From NCBI GenBank assembly GCA_052387115.1, contig JBQTJM010000168.1:1-17873 (forward strand): a stretch of 17,873 nt of DNA. The letters are read 5' to 3'. The position numbers and the translations under genes are program-made. Of the stretch, positions 1 to 7,635 are shown one piece after another (within the stretch, counting starts at the first letter, position 1; the number at the start of each line of letters is the position of its first letter). This DNA comes from JACCXJ01 sp052387115. GTDB taxonomy: Bacteria > Pseudomonadota > Gammaproteobacteria > JACCXJ01. A model generated the notes under the pieces. The model saw nothing but the letters and a program-made list of their open reading frames with translations, had not been told where the DNA came from and did not search any database.

Positions 1-562
1 GCGCCATACCCAGGATGGAACCCAATCCAAACAGCGCGATGTAGAGAAGACCAACTCCCGGCGAAACAACGGTTTCCAGGGTGAGCAGGATCAAGGCGGC
101 GGAGCCGGCCATGCCGTGCATCATACCCACGAGCAGGGCGCGCACGTGCAGCGCTCGGGGATGTCCGTGTTCATGATGTTCCGGATTGTGCGGCACCGTG
201 TCACCGGCGTGAGAATGCGCGTGCAGGTGGACGACGCTCTCCGCGTGGCGGTGGATATGAAAGTGCACCCGCTCCCGGGTCACTCGCCGCAGTACATCGA
301 GACCCAACAACAGCAGCATGATTCCAACCGCGAGCTCCAGCCCCTGAGCGAGGCGTTCCGGCATCACCATGTCCAGCGCGAGAACGAGACCGCCGAACAG
401 CAACAAGGTGAGCGTGTGCCCTAACCCCCAGGCTGCGCCCAATTTGACGGTCTGGCCTACCGATTGAGCACGCGTGGCCAAAGTGGCCAGCGCGGCAACG
501 TGGTCGACCTCTATCGCGTGCTTCATGCCGAGCAGCAATCCTAACAACATTATGCTGATCAC
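1..562 (-). CDS. NicO/UreH-type nickel (cobalt) permease, 3' end beyond the window
   Basis: This is an integral membrane protein, probably importing Ni2+ for the hydrogenase. 187 codons are visible and the frame is open to the left edge, so the C-terminus is missing. An N-terminal hydrophobic segment holds the NiCoT-type signature HX4DH (His15, Asp20, His21, in GMKHAIEVDH). A second hydrophobic stretch (about 51-63) and a third (80-90) follow. Residues 100-139 form a soluble loop with 14 His, likely metal-binding. After it comes a GMMHGMAGSAA motif and another membrane segment. The chosen start is GTG at 562, whose GTGA overlaps the hypB stop; ATG at 550 would trim part of the first helix. 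Last visible gene of the hydrogenase operon. The family assignment is firm at the level of Ni/Co transport; substrate choice between Ni and Co is inferred from context. Confidence 0.82.
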   Translation of the reverse strand, partial: MISIMLLGLLLGMKHAIEVDHVAALATLATRAQSVGQTVKLGAAWGLGHTLTLLLFGGLVLALDMVMPERLAQGLELAVGIMLLLLGLDVLRRVTRERVHFHIHRHAESVVHLHAHSHAGDTVPHNPEHHEHGHPRALHVRALLVGMMHGMAGSAALILLTLETVVSPGVGLLYIALFGLGSILGMA

Positions 563-1482
563 TGCAGTTTCACTCCCCGCTCAAGCCCGTCCCCGTCAAC
601 GGGAAGACCATTGAAAGAGCTTGCCTTGATCTCCGCCCGCAGCCAAGCATACCAATCGCCCAGACCAGCGCCCTTGGTTGCGGAAAGCTGGAATACCCGA
701 AGCCCAGGATTAACCTGACGTGCATAGTCCAGGCACCGCCCCACATCGAAGTCCACGTACGGTAGCAGGTCGATCTTGTTGAGGACCATCACCTGCGCTG
801 CCCGGAACATATGCGGGTATTTGATCGGCTTGTCTTCACCTTCGGTCACCGAGAGGATGACAATCTTGGCGCGTTCACCGAGGTCGAACAGCGCCGGACA
901 GACCAGATTCCCGACGTTCTCGATCATCACGATGGAGTCCAACGGCGGGGCGAGCTGCTTCAACCCGCGTGCCAGCATGTCGGCCTCCAGGTGGCAGCCG
1001 GTCCCGGTGTTGATCTGCACCACCTTGCAACCAGTCGCGCGGATGCGCTCGGCGTCTTTCGTGGTCGCTTGGTCGCCTTCGATCACTTGAATTCGTAACT
1101 CGCCGCCTAGATCGCGGAGCGTGCGCTCGAGCAGGGTTGTCTTTCCCGAACCCGGCGCGCTCACCAGATTTAGCGCGAGGATATTGCGGCCGGCGAACCA
1201 GCCGCGGTTGCGCTCCGCGAGGCGATTGTTCTTGGCAAGAACATGTTCCTGAAGCGCCACGGTCGTTCCGTGCGTGTGGTCGTGATGATTGTGGTCGCGA
1301 CCATGCTCGTGTGGATGGTCGTGATGATGATCATGCGCATGCGTATGGTCATGCTGATGGTCGTGCTCATGCACGTGATCGTGATGATCGCCGTCGACCG
1401 CGCGCAGGACGGCGGTCTCCCCAGTTTCGGGATCGGTGACGGTAGCATGGGCCCTGTCGGAACATCCGCAGGTAGTGCACAT
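559..1482 (-). CDS. hypB: HypB, hydrogenase nickel-insertion GTPase
   Basis: HypB is a SIMIBI-class GTPase that, with HypA, delivers Ni to the large-subunit precursor in the cytoplasm. The 307-aa product begins with the N-terminal metal motif MCTTCGCSD (CxxCGC), which fixes the start at 1482 rather than the in-frame codon 16 residues upstream. Residues 33-71 are a nickel-storage tract containing 21 His alternating with Asp and Glu. The Walker A loop SAPGSGKTT is at about 108-116; EGDQATTKDAERI, ENVGNLVCPA and the guanine-specificity motif LNKIDLLP follow in the normal order. The start overlaps the hypA stop by one base (TGATG) and the stop overlaps the permease start. The long His tract resembles that of Bradyrhizobium-type HypB and implies Ni storage as well as transfer. 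Confidence 0.97.
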   Translation of the reverse strand: MCTTCGCSDRAHATVTDPETGETAVLRAVDGDHHDHVHEHDHQHDHTHAHDHHHDHPHEHGRDHNHHDHTHGTTVALQEHVLAKNNRLAERNRGWFAGRNILALNLVSAPGSGKTTLLERTLRDLGGELRIQVIEGDQATTKDAERIRATGCKVVQINTGTGCHLEADMLARGLKQLAPPLDSIVMIENVGNLVCPALFDLGERAKIVILSVTEGEDKPIKYPHMFRAAQVMVLNKIDLLPYVDFDVGRCLDYARQVNPGLRVFQLSATKGAGLGDWYAWLRAEIKASSFNGLPVDGDGLERGVKLQ

Positions 1483-1811
1483 CACGCCATCTCCATTTCT
1501 TTGATGTTTAGCTGCTCGCCCCCAATGCATTCCACGTCAATCGAGCCGCAGGCGCAACGGGCCAAAAAATCCCTCATCCCAAATTGCTCTCCGCATTCCC
1601 GGCAGCGTCCTAGCCCCGGGATCTCGATAATCTCAAGCTGCGCCCCGTCGAGCGCCGTACCTTGCGTGCAGAGATCGAAGCAGAATCGGATCGCATCCGG
1701 CATGATGGCGGAGAGCTTGCCGATCTCAAGCCGCAGCACATTCACCCTGGCGCCAGCCGCGCGTTCGGCGACGAGCTCGACGATGCCTTGCGTAACGCCA
1801 AGCTCATGCAC
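1482..1811 (-). CDS. hypA: HypA, hydrogenase nickel metallochaperone
   Basis: HypA partners HypB in loading Ni into the hydrogenase large subunit. The 109-aa product starts at a GTG so that it opens with M-H-E-L, as the family requires: His2 is part of the Ni site. Residues 8-60 give the usual alpha/beta domain. The zinc domain has CREC (Cys70, Cys73) and a second pair written CAC (Cys86, Cys88), which is CxC rather than the common CxxC. Length is normal (family about 113). It lies 11 bp after hypE and its stop shares one base with the hypB ATG. The same frame extends upstream through the end of hypE, but that extension has no HypA similarity and would bury the required N-terminal Met-His. 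Confidence 0.93.
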   Translation of the reverse strand: MHELGVTQGIVELVAERAAGARVNVLRLEIGKLSAIMPDAIRFCFDLCTQGTALDGAQLEIIEIPGLGRCRECGEQFGMRDFLARCACGSIDVECIGGEQLNIKEMEMA

Positions 1812-1822
1812 AGGCGCGCTCC

Positions 1823-2914
1823 TCAACAGATCCTCGGCAACTGCTCGCCGACTAGCATGTCCACGATGCGCTCCCCGCCGAACACGGTACGAAGCAGCAC
1901 CACACCTTCCGGCTCGGCGGTCACCTCGCCAATGATCGCAGAGTCCCGACCCGCGGGATGCATGCGCATGGCGGCAAGGACTGCATCGGCAGACTCTCTC
2001 GGAACGACCGCGACGAGCTTCCCCTCGTTCGCCATGTACAAAGGATCGAGCCCCAGAATCTCGCACACACCTTTGACCGCCTCGCACACCGGGATGCTTG
2101 TTTCGTCGAAGCCGATGCACACCGATGCCGCTTGAGCGAATTCATTCAGCACTGTCGCAACACCGCCACGCGTAGCGTCGCGCAGGCAATGGATCTCCGG
2201 ACAAGCCTCCAGCATGGCTCGTATCAAGCCATGGAGGGAGCGGCAATCACTTGCGATAGACGTACTTAGAGCGAGATCCTGCCGGGCGCACAAAATCGCC
2301 GCACCGTGGTCGCCGATGGTGCCATTGACGATGACAACGTCCCCGGGCCGCGCGCGCTCGGCGGCGATATTGGTCTCTTTGGGAATAACGCCGATGCCGG
2401 CGGTGTTGATGAATAATTTATCGGCGGCGCCCCTGGGGACGACCTTGGTGTCGCCGGTGACGATCGCCACAGCCGCGGCGCGCGCCGTCTCGGCCATCGA
2501 GTGCGCTACGCGGCGCAGGGTTTCCACGCTCAATCCTTCTTCCAGAATCACGCTGCAACTCAGGAACAGCGGCCGCGCTCCGCTTACTGCGAGATCGTTG
2601 ATCGTGCCGTTGACCGCGAGCCCACCGATGTCCCCGCCAGGGAAGAACAAGGGATCCACCACGTACGAGTCGGTGGTAAAAGCGAGCCGGTCACCCTGCG
2701 CCACCAGGTCGGTCAAGTCAAGGCGCGCCTGGTCTTCCAGGGGTGCAAGCACGGCGTTGCCGAAACTACCGACGAAGACATCGTCGATGAGGTCACGCAT
2801 GGCCTTCCCGCCACTGCCGTGAGAGAGAGTAATGCGGCTGTCGCGCAGCTTACCGCTGCGGCGCCGGATCGAGGCTGTTTGCGCCGGGCGATCGAGATTC
2901 AGTACGCGACTCAT
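1823..2914 (-). CDS. hypE: HypE, carbamoyl dehydratase for CN ligand synthesis
   Basis: HypE takes a carbamoyl group from HypF onto its C-terminal Cys and dehydrates it with ATP to a thiocyanate, the source of the active-site CN ligands. The 363-aa product has the AIR-synthase-like N-terminal signature ITLSHGSGGKAM (about 28-39), a central LAFTTDSYVVDPLFFPGGDIG stretch, and ends exactly in PRIC, the family's reactive terminal Cys. ATG at 2914 overlaps the hypD stop as ATGA and is preceded by GAGGCGAG. The N-terminus is about 20 residues longer than in many homologues, so an internal start is possible, although the overlap favours this one. Confidence 0.96.
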   Translation of the reverse strand: MSRVLNLDRPAQTASIRRRSGKLRDSRITLSHGSGGKAMRDLIDDVFVGSFGNAVLAPLEDQARLDLTDLVAQGDRLAFTTDSYVVDPLFFPGGDIGGLAVNGTINDLAVSGARPLFLSCSVILEEGLSVETLRRVAHSMAETARAAAVAIVTGDTKVVPRGAADKLFINTAGIGVIPKETNIAAERARPGDVVIVNGTIGDHGAAILCARQDLALSTSIASDCRSLHGLIRAMLEACPEIHCLRDATRGGVATVLNEFAQAASVCIGFDETSIPVCEAVKGVCEILGLDPLYMANEGKLVAVVPRESADAVLAAMRMHPAGRDSAIIGEVTAEPEGVVLLRTVFGGERIVDMLVGEQLPRIC

Positions 2915-4077
2915 GTTCTCGCCTCAGCCGGCGCTTCGTCGGCGCGACCTCGTATCAGGCGCGCCAGGTCGACGTTGCCATAGTTGTAGTAAGCCGCACA
3001 CGCACCTTCCGAAGAAACCATGAGCGCGCCCAAGGGTGTCTCCGGAGTACAGGCGCCGCCGAACACCTTACATTCCCAGGGTTTGATCACTCCCTTCAAC
3101 ACCTCTCCGCACTGGCAGGACTTCGGATCCGCGATCTTGAGGTTGGGGACCGAGAACTTGCGCTCGGCGTCGAAGCGCGCGTAGCTCCGCTGGAGACGGA
3201 TCCCAGAGTGATCGATTGAGCCCAGGCCCCGCCATTCAAAAAACTCCCGCAGCTCGAAGACGCGGCCGACCGCCATAAGCGCCTGGTCGTTGCCCGCATC
3301 GGGTACTACGCGCTGGTACTGGTTCTCCACTTCGCAACGGCCTTCGGCGAGTTGCTTGAGCAGCATCCACACCGATTGCAGGATATCCAGTGGTTCGAAG
3401 CCAGCGACCACTATCGGCTTGCGGTAATGCCGAGCAATAAATTCATACGGCGCCGTCCCGATCACCATGCTTACGTGCCCTGGTCCCAGAAAACCATCGA
3501 GCGTCAACTCAGGCGAATCGAGAATTGCCTTGATGGTCGGAATGATGGTGATGTGGTTGCAGAACAATGAAAAGTTCTTGACCCCCTCGCGCTCCGCCTG
3601 TAGCACGGTCAACGCGGTGCTCGGCATGGTGGTCTCGAAGCCCAATGCGAAGAAGACCACCTCTTTGTCGGGATGCTCCCGGGCAATTTTCAAAGCGTCC
3701 ATCGGCGAGTAGACCATACGCACGTCGGCGCCGTCAGCCTTGGCCTGAAGCAGACTCTTTGTCGAGCCAGGCACACGCATGGCATCGCCGAAAGTGGTGA
3801 AGATGACCTGCGGATGTTCGGCCAGCGCCACGCCGTCGTCTACCCTTCCCATCGGCAGGACGCATACCGGGCAGCCGGGACCGTGCACGAGCTCGATCGC
3901 CTTGGGCAGCATCGGTTCTATGCCGTATTTGAAAATCGAGTGAGTGTGGCCACCGCAGACCTCCATCAGTTGCAACGGCCTTTGCCGGCAAACAGCGATT
4001 CGCTCGACCAACGCTTCGATCTCTTTGAGTAAGACCTTGGCCTTTACCGGGTCGCGGAACTCGTCTACGTATTTCAC
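2911..4077 (-). CDS. hypD: HypD, Fe-S scaffold for Fe(CN)2CO assembly
   Basis: HypD with HypC forms the scaffold on which the Fe(CN)2CO unit is built before transfer to the large subunit. The 388-aa product opens MKYVDEFRDP, with start GTG at 4077 overlapping the stop of the SIS-domain gene as GTGA. Motifs are in order: EVCGGHTH (Cys41), GPGCPVC (Cys69, Cys72), the GFETTMPSTA stretch, and the C-terminal cluster-binding region with KSCQCGEVL, PWECKVFGGACTPE and SSEGAC. The length fits the family (about 373-380). The frame stays open 44 codons further upstream, but that part overlaps the SIS gene and lacks HypD similarity. Confidence 0.96.
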   Translation of the reverse strand: MKYVDEFRDPVKAKVLLKEIEALVERIAVCRQRPLQLMEVCGGHTHSIFKYGIEPMLPKAIELVHGPGCPVCVLPMGRVDDGVALAEHPQVIFTTFGDAMRVPGSTKSLLQAKADGADVRMVYSPMDALKIAREHPDKEVVFFALGFETTMPSTALTVLQAEREGVKNFSLFCNHITIIPTIKAILDSPELTLDGFLGPGHVSMVIGTAPYEFIARHYRKPIVVAGFEPLDILQSVWMLLKQLAEGRCEVENQYQRVVPDAGNDQALMAVGRVFELREFFEWRGLGSIDHSGIRLQRSYARFDAERKFSVPNLKIADPKSCQCGEVLKGVIKPWECKVFGGACTPETPLGALMVSSEGACAAYYNYGNVDLARLIRGRADEAPAEART

Positions 4078-4760
4078 GGCGCGCGTTCCTTGACCAGGTC
4101 GCCGCGCCGATCGGCGAGCAGCGTGTGCACCAGGTCCCAGAGAATGTGATAAATCGCAACATGCGTTTCCTGGATGCGGTGGATGCTGTCGGTGCGCACC
4201 GTGAGGCAATGATCGCAGCTCTGCGCCATCTTGCCGCCGTCCGTTCCGGCCAGCCCGATCGTGGTCATGCCTAGTTCCTTCGCCTTGGCGAACGCCGCCA
4301 CCAGGTTTTCGGAATTACCGCTGGTTGAAATGCCGATCAGCCCGTCGCCGCGCCGGCACTGGGCGATGACTTGGCGCACGAAGATATGACTGAAACCCAC
4401 GTCATTTCCCACCGCCGTCATCACTGCCGTGTCGGTGACTAGATTGATGACGCTGAGCGCCGGGCGGCCCGCGGTGATAGGGTGAAGGAATTCCACCGCG
4501 ATGTGCGCCGCATCACAACTCGAGCCGCCGTTTCCCATCGTAAACAGCCGCCCATCGCGCAGGTAGACTTGCGCAACGGCGCGGGCGGTGTCCACCACTT
4601 GCTGCGCATTTGTTTCGAAAAACGCTCGCTTGGTGTCAACGCTGTGGCGGGCCTTCTGAGCGACCGATTCCAGCAGCGCGGCATTCTCGAGCTCGGCGTC
4701 CTTCCTGCCGCCATGCAGGAAAGGGTAGAGCGCCTGCAGATGAGCATTGACGTCAGCCAT
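4074..4760 (-). CDS. SIS-domain protein, GmhA/DiaA-like sugar-phosphate isomerase homologue
   Basis: This 228-aa protein has a single SIS fold resembling sedoheptulose-7-phosphate isomerase. It has an N-terminal helical part (1-65), the phosphate-binding GNGGSSCDAAHIAVEFLH loop with the family's Glu, a second phosphate loop STSGNSENL, and a C-terminal RIQETHVAIYH helix whose Glu and His match the catalytic region of GmhA. A real isomerase activity is therefore possible. It sits between hypC and hypD, overlapping hypC by 8 bp and hypD by 4 bp, with no clear Shine-Dalgarno of its own, so it is translated together with the Hyp proteins. I recall similar SIS genes in other hyp operons, but I know of no demonstrated role in hydrogenase maturation. 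It should not be labelled an LPS heptose enzyme on similarity alone. Confidence 0.85.
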   Translation of the reverse strand: MADVNAHLQALYPFLHGGRKDAELENAALLESVAQKARHSVDTKRAFFETNAQQVVDTARAVAQVYLRDGRLFTMGNGGSSCDAAHIAVEFLHPITAGRPALSVINLVTDTAVMTAVGNDVGFSHIFVRQVIAQCRRGDGLIGISTSGNSENLVAAFAKAKELGMTTIGLAGTDGGKMAQSCDHCLTVRTDSIHRIQETHVAIYHILWDLVHTLLADRRGDLVKERAP

Positions 4761-5028
4761 GGGTTTGCATGGCTTGCAGCTCGGCTTGCATCTCGCCCAG
4801 TTCGGTAAGGAGTTGCAGCGTCTTGATCGCTTCGTCCTCGTCGATACGGCTCATGGCGAATCCCACATGCACGAGCACCCAGTCGCCCACGCATGACAAC
4901 ACTGGATGGTCTTCATTGACCACGCACGAGATGTTGATTTCGCGTTTGACTCCGGCGACGTTCACCACCGCGAGCTGGTTTTTTACATCGGTGATCCGCA
5001 CGATCTGGCCCGGGATGCCTAAACACAT
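4753..5028 (-). CDS. hypC: HypC, hydrogenase maturation chaperone
   Basis: HypC is a small beta-barrel chaperone that binds the Fe unit through Cys2, works with HypD, and carries the unit to the large-subunit precursor. The 91-aa product starts MCLGIPGQIV, with the essential Met-Cys N-terminus, and has GDWVLVHVGFAM (His54) and the helical tail typical of the family. ATG at 5028 has a clear GGAGG six bases upstream. It overlaps the end of hypF by 10 bp and the SIS gene by 8 bp. Confidence 0.96.
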   Translation of the reverse strand: MCLGIPGQIVRITDVKNQLAVVNVAGVKREINISCVVNEDHPVLSCVGDWVLVHVGFAMSRIDEDEAIKTLQLLTELGEMQAELQAMQTHG

Positions 5029-7457
5029 CGCACACCTCCAAGTGTCAAAGCTTGCGCTGCGGCGATTGCGGCCTGACCCAGCGATAAGCCGCCATCGTTG
5101 GCCGGCACCTGACGCTGTGTGAGCACGGTAAAACTCTGCGCGCGCAGGCGGCGCGCGATTTCCTCAAGCAGCGTCTTGTTCTGAAACACCCCGCCGGACA
5201 GGGCTATCGTTGGCTTGCGTACGGCGCGCTTGCTCAAGCGTGACACCATCGCGACGACGCCCCGCGCCAGGCCCTTGTGGAAACGCGCGGCCATGACCGC
5301 GGGCGTGGTATGCGCCGACAAATCACCAAGCAAAAGCCGCCACATCGGTTCCGGCTCCAGATAAGGGAAACGCCCGGAATCCTCGATTCGGAATGGATAG
5401 GCATCTTCTTCGGCGACTTGCCTGAAGGGCTGCGCAAGCGCCTCCAACTCAATCGCCGCCTGACCCTCGTAACTCGCTTGCTCGCGGCACACTCCAATGG
5501 CTGCCGCGACCGCGTCGAACAAGCGCCCGCATGAGCTCGCAGGCGGGCAGTTCAACCCTTGCTTGAGCATGGCCTCGAAGGTCGCCAGAGGCTTGCTCTC
5601 AAGAAACCGGGTCAGCTCCAGCGCGCCGTAATCCTTCTGGTACTCCGTCCAACCGAGAGTAGCCACAAGATGCGCATAGGTATTGCGCCAGGGTTCGCGC
5701 ATCGCTTGCGCCCCGCCGATCATTGCCACCGGCTTGAAGCTCGCCAGACGTTCGAAACTGCAATAACCCGCGAGCAAGAACTCCCCCCCCCAGAACGTGC
5801 CATCGTCGCCGAAACCCGACCCGTCAAGCGCTACACCGAGGACCGGAGGCGCATCCAACGGCACGTCATTGTCGGCGAGGCAACTCGCGATATGCGCGTG
5901 ATGATGTTGCACTTCGACCAGCGGCAACGCGTCGCGCGCGGACCATTCTTTGCCGAGTTTGGTCGACAGGTATTCGGGATGCCTGTCGGCGGCGAGTGTC
6001 TGCGGTTCGTGCTCGAACAATCCCCGGTATAACTCGAGATTACGCTGATAATCGCGGTACGTCGCGGCGTCCTCCAAGTCGCCCTGGTGCTGGGAAATGA
6101 TGGCCTGCCCATCCTTGATCAGACAGAAGGTGTTCTTGAGCTCCCCGCCGAGCGCGAGAATGGAGGTGGCGCGCTCAAATCCGGGCGGCAAGGGTATGGA
6201 CGCAGGCGCGTAACCGCGGCCGCGGCGCAGAATCCGCGGCGCACCGTCCATGATGCGCAGCACAGAGTCATCAACGCGGTTGACGATGTCGCGGTCATGC
6301 AATAGCAGGTAATCCGCGATTCCACGCAGCCGCTCTCGCGCCTGCTGATTGCCTATGCACTGGGGTTCGTCGGAAACATTCCCGCTGGTCAGCACGATGG
6401 GCCGATCTAAGCCTTCCACCAGTAAATGGTGCAAAGGCGTGTAAGGCAGCATGAAACCCAGGGTGTTAAGCCCAGACGCAACAGCGTCGGGCAGCCGTTT
6501 CGGCCCATTCGCGGCGCACAGCACGATGGGAGCCGCCGGGGTTGCCAGGAGCGCGAGCTCTTCGGACGAAAGCGTACAATAACGTTGAATCACCCGAGCG
6601 TCGCTCGCCATCAGCGCGAACGCCTTGTGATAACGCCGCTTGCGAGCACGCAAGCCCGTCACGGCGTCCGGATTAGTAGCATCGCAGGCGAGATGGAAAC
6701 CGCCCAGGCCCTTGATCGCGATGATGTTGCCTTCCAGTAAGAGGCGGCGAGCGGCCTCGATGGGATCGCCTACCAAGACGATCGGCGTTCCGTCCGCGTG
6801 CTCGAGTGACACCTTCGGCCCGCACACCGGACAAGCGATAGGCTGGGCGTGAAAGCGGCGGTCGGCGGGATCGTCGTATTCAACCTGGCAGGCGTCGCAG
6901 AGATCGAACATCGCCATGCTGGTGCTACCCCTGTCGTAGGGAATTGCGTTCACGATGGACAGACGTGGGCCGCAGTGAGTGCAGTTAGTGAAAGGGTAAT
7001 GGTACCGGCGGCTCAGCGGCTCCAATGTCTCTTCGACGCACGCGGCGCAGGTGGCAGCGTCTGGAACAACTCCGGTGTGAACCTCGCCGTACGTGCTTGC
7101 CGCAATGCGGAAGCCGTCCGCGCTGCAACGGCCGCCCAACGGGCCGCGCTCGATAGTGTCAATGCGGGCTAGCGGGGGCGCCTCGGCTTTCAGGCGCCGG
7201 ATAAAAACTTCTATTGCGGCCGAATTGCCCCAGGCACGTATCAGCACCCCATCGCTGTCGTTCAGCACTTCTCCGCTGATACCACAGTCGGTGGCAAGGC
7301 GCCATACCGTGGGGCGGAACCCCACTCCCTGCACGAGGCCACGCACCCGGATTTGGCTACCCTGGTGTTTTTGCCGCGCGAGGGCCGGAACGCCGCTCAT
7401 AGTCCGTTTCTCATCAAAGCGGATCGCAGACACCCGCGGATCCCCTCCGGCGATCAC
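5019..7457 (-). CDS. hypF: HypF, carbamoyltransferase of hydrogenase maturation
   Basis: HypF turns carbamoyl phosphate and ATP into carbamoyl-adenylate and transfers the carbamoyl group to HypE. Domains are in order: acylphosphatase (VRGLVQGVGFRP, 38-49); two zinc fingers (Cys137/140/159/162 and Cys187/190/209/212); a YrdC-like domain (about 228-400, with LTSGNVSDEP at 357-366); and a Kae1/TobZ-like domain with the metal-binding VQHHHAH at 516-522 and a C-terminal ALSGGVFQN motif. The length of 812 aa is normal, slightly long. GTG at 7457 overlaps the preceding miniprotein stop as GTGA; ATG at 7400 (removing 19 residues) is an equally credible start, since the acylphosphatase domain begins after it. 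Confidence 0.95.
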   Translation of the reverse strand: MIAGGDPRVSAIRFDEKRTMSGVPALARQKHQGSQIRVRGLVQGVGFRPTVWRLATDCGISGEVLNDSDGVLIRAWGNSAAIEVFIRRLKAEAPPLARIDTIERGPLGGRCSADGFRIAASTYGEVHTGVVPDAATCAACVEETLEPLSRRYHYPFTNCTHCGPRLSIVNAIPYDRGSTSMAMFDLCDACQVEYDDPADRRFHAQPIACPVCGPKVSLEHADGTPIVLVGDPIEAARRLLLEGNIIAIKGLGGFHLACDATNPDAVTGLRARKRRYHKAFALMASDARVIQRYCTLSSEELALLATPAAPIVLCAANGPKRLPDAVASGLNTLGFMLPYTPLHHLLVEGLDRPIVLTSGNVSDEPQCIGNQQARERLRGIADYLLLHDRDIVNRVDDSVLRIMDGAPRILRRGRGYAPASIPLPPGFERATSILALGGELKNTFCLIKDGQAIISQHQGDLEDAATYRDYQRNLELYRGLFEHEPQTLAADRHPEYLSTKLGKEWSARDALPLVEVQHHHAHIASCLADNDVPLDAPPVLGVALDGSGFGDDGTFWGGEFLLAGYCSFERLASFKPVAMIGGAQAMREPWRNTYAHLVATLGWTEYQKDYGALELTRFLESKPLATFEAMLKQGLNCPPASSCGRLFDAVAAAIGVCREQASYEGQAAIELEALAQPFRQVAEEDAYPFRIEDSGRFPYLEPEPMWRLLLGDLSAHTTPAVMAARFHKGLARGVVAMVSRLSKRAVRKPTIALSGGVFQNKTLLEEIARRLRAQSFTVLTQRQVPANDGGLSLGQAAIAAAQALTLGGVRCV

Positions 7458-7555
7458 ATCGCGCGGATCTTCAAATAGCGCACAATGTCAGGCAGATTTT
7501 GTTTCACTATGTAGGCGGCCAACAACGCCACGATTATCCAAAATATAGTCCACAT
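7454..7555 (-). CDS. 33-aa single-span membrane miniprotein (DUF6893-like)
   Basis: A very short gene read directly from the sequence. ATG at 7555 is preceded by GAGGAGG with about six bases of spacing, one of the strongest ribosome binding sites in the window. The product begins MWTIFWIIVALLAAYIV, a single hydrophobic helix, and ends with a charged tail containing LPDIVRYLKIRAM. The tail pattern (L-P-D-x-x-R-Y-L-x-I-R-x-M) resembles small proteins I recall as the DUF6893 family; I could not check this. The stop codon overlaps the GTG start of hypF as GTGA. Its place between the protease and hypF suggests a membrane anchor or small regulator for the hydrogenase, but no function is known to me. 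Confidence 0.8.
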   Translation of the reverse strand: MWTIFWIIVALLAAYIVKQNLPDIVRYLKIRAM

Positions 7556-7566
7556 ACCTGGCCTCC
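7549..7566 (-). promoter_or_regulatory. Strong Shine-Dalgarno and start of the 33-aa miniprotein
   Basis: On the minus strand the sequence reads AGAGGAGGCCAGGTATG. A near-consensus GGAGG lies six bases before the ATG. This decides that the short reading frame is translated and is not a chance ORF. Confidence 0.75.
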
Positions 7567-7635
7567 TCTGTTATCACCACGTTACCCGATTGTCGCCGGA
7601 AAAACGCTGGTGGGTTTATCAAGACACCGCTATCT

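Noticed and set aside
1290..1400. Short repeats with GTGATG/GTC pattern, considered as a CRISPR-like or satellite array
   Set aside because: They are the His-Asp codon runs of hypB with no spacers of constant length.
1243..1935. Plus-strand frame rich in Met and Val opposite hypB
   Set aside because: It is the complement of the His-codon tract of hypB; the apparent hydrophobic segment is an artefact.
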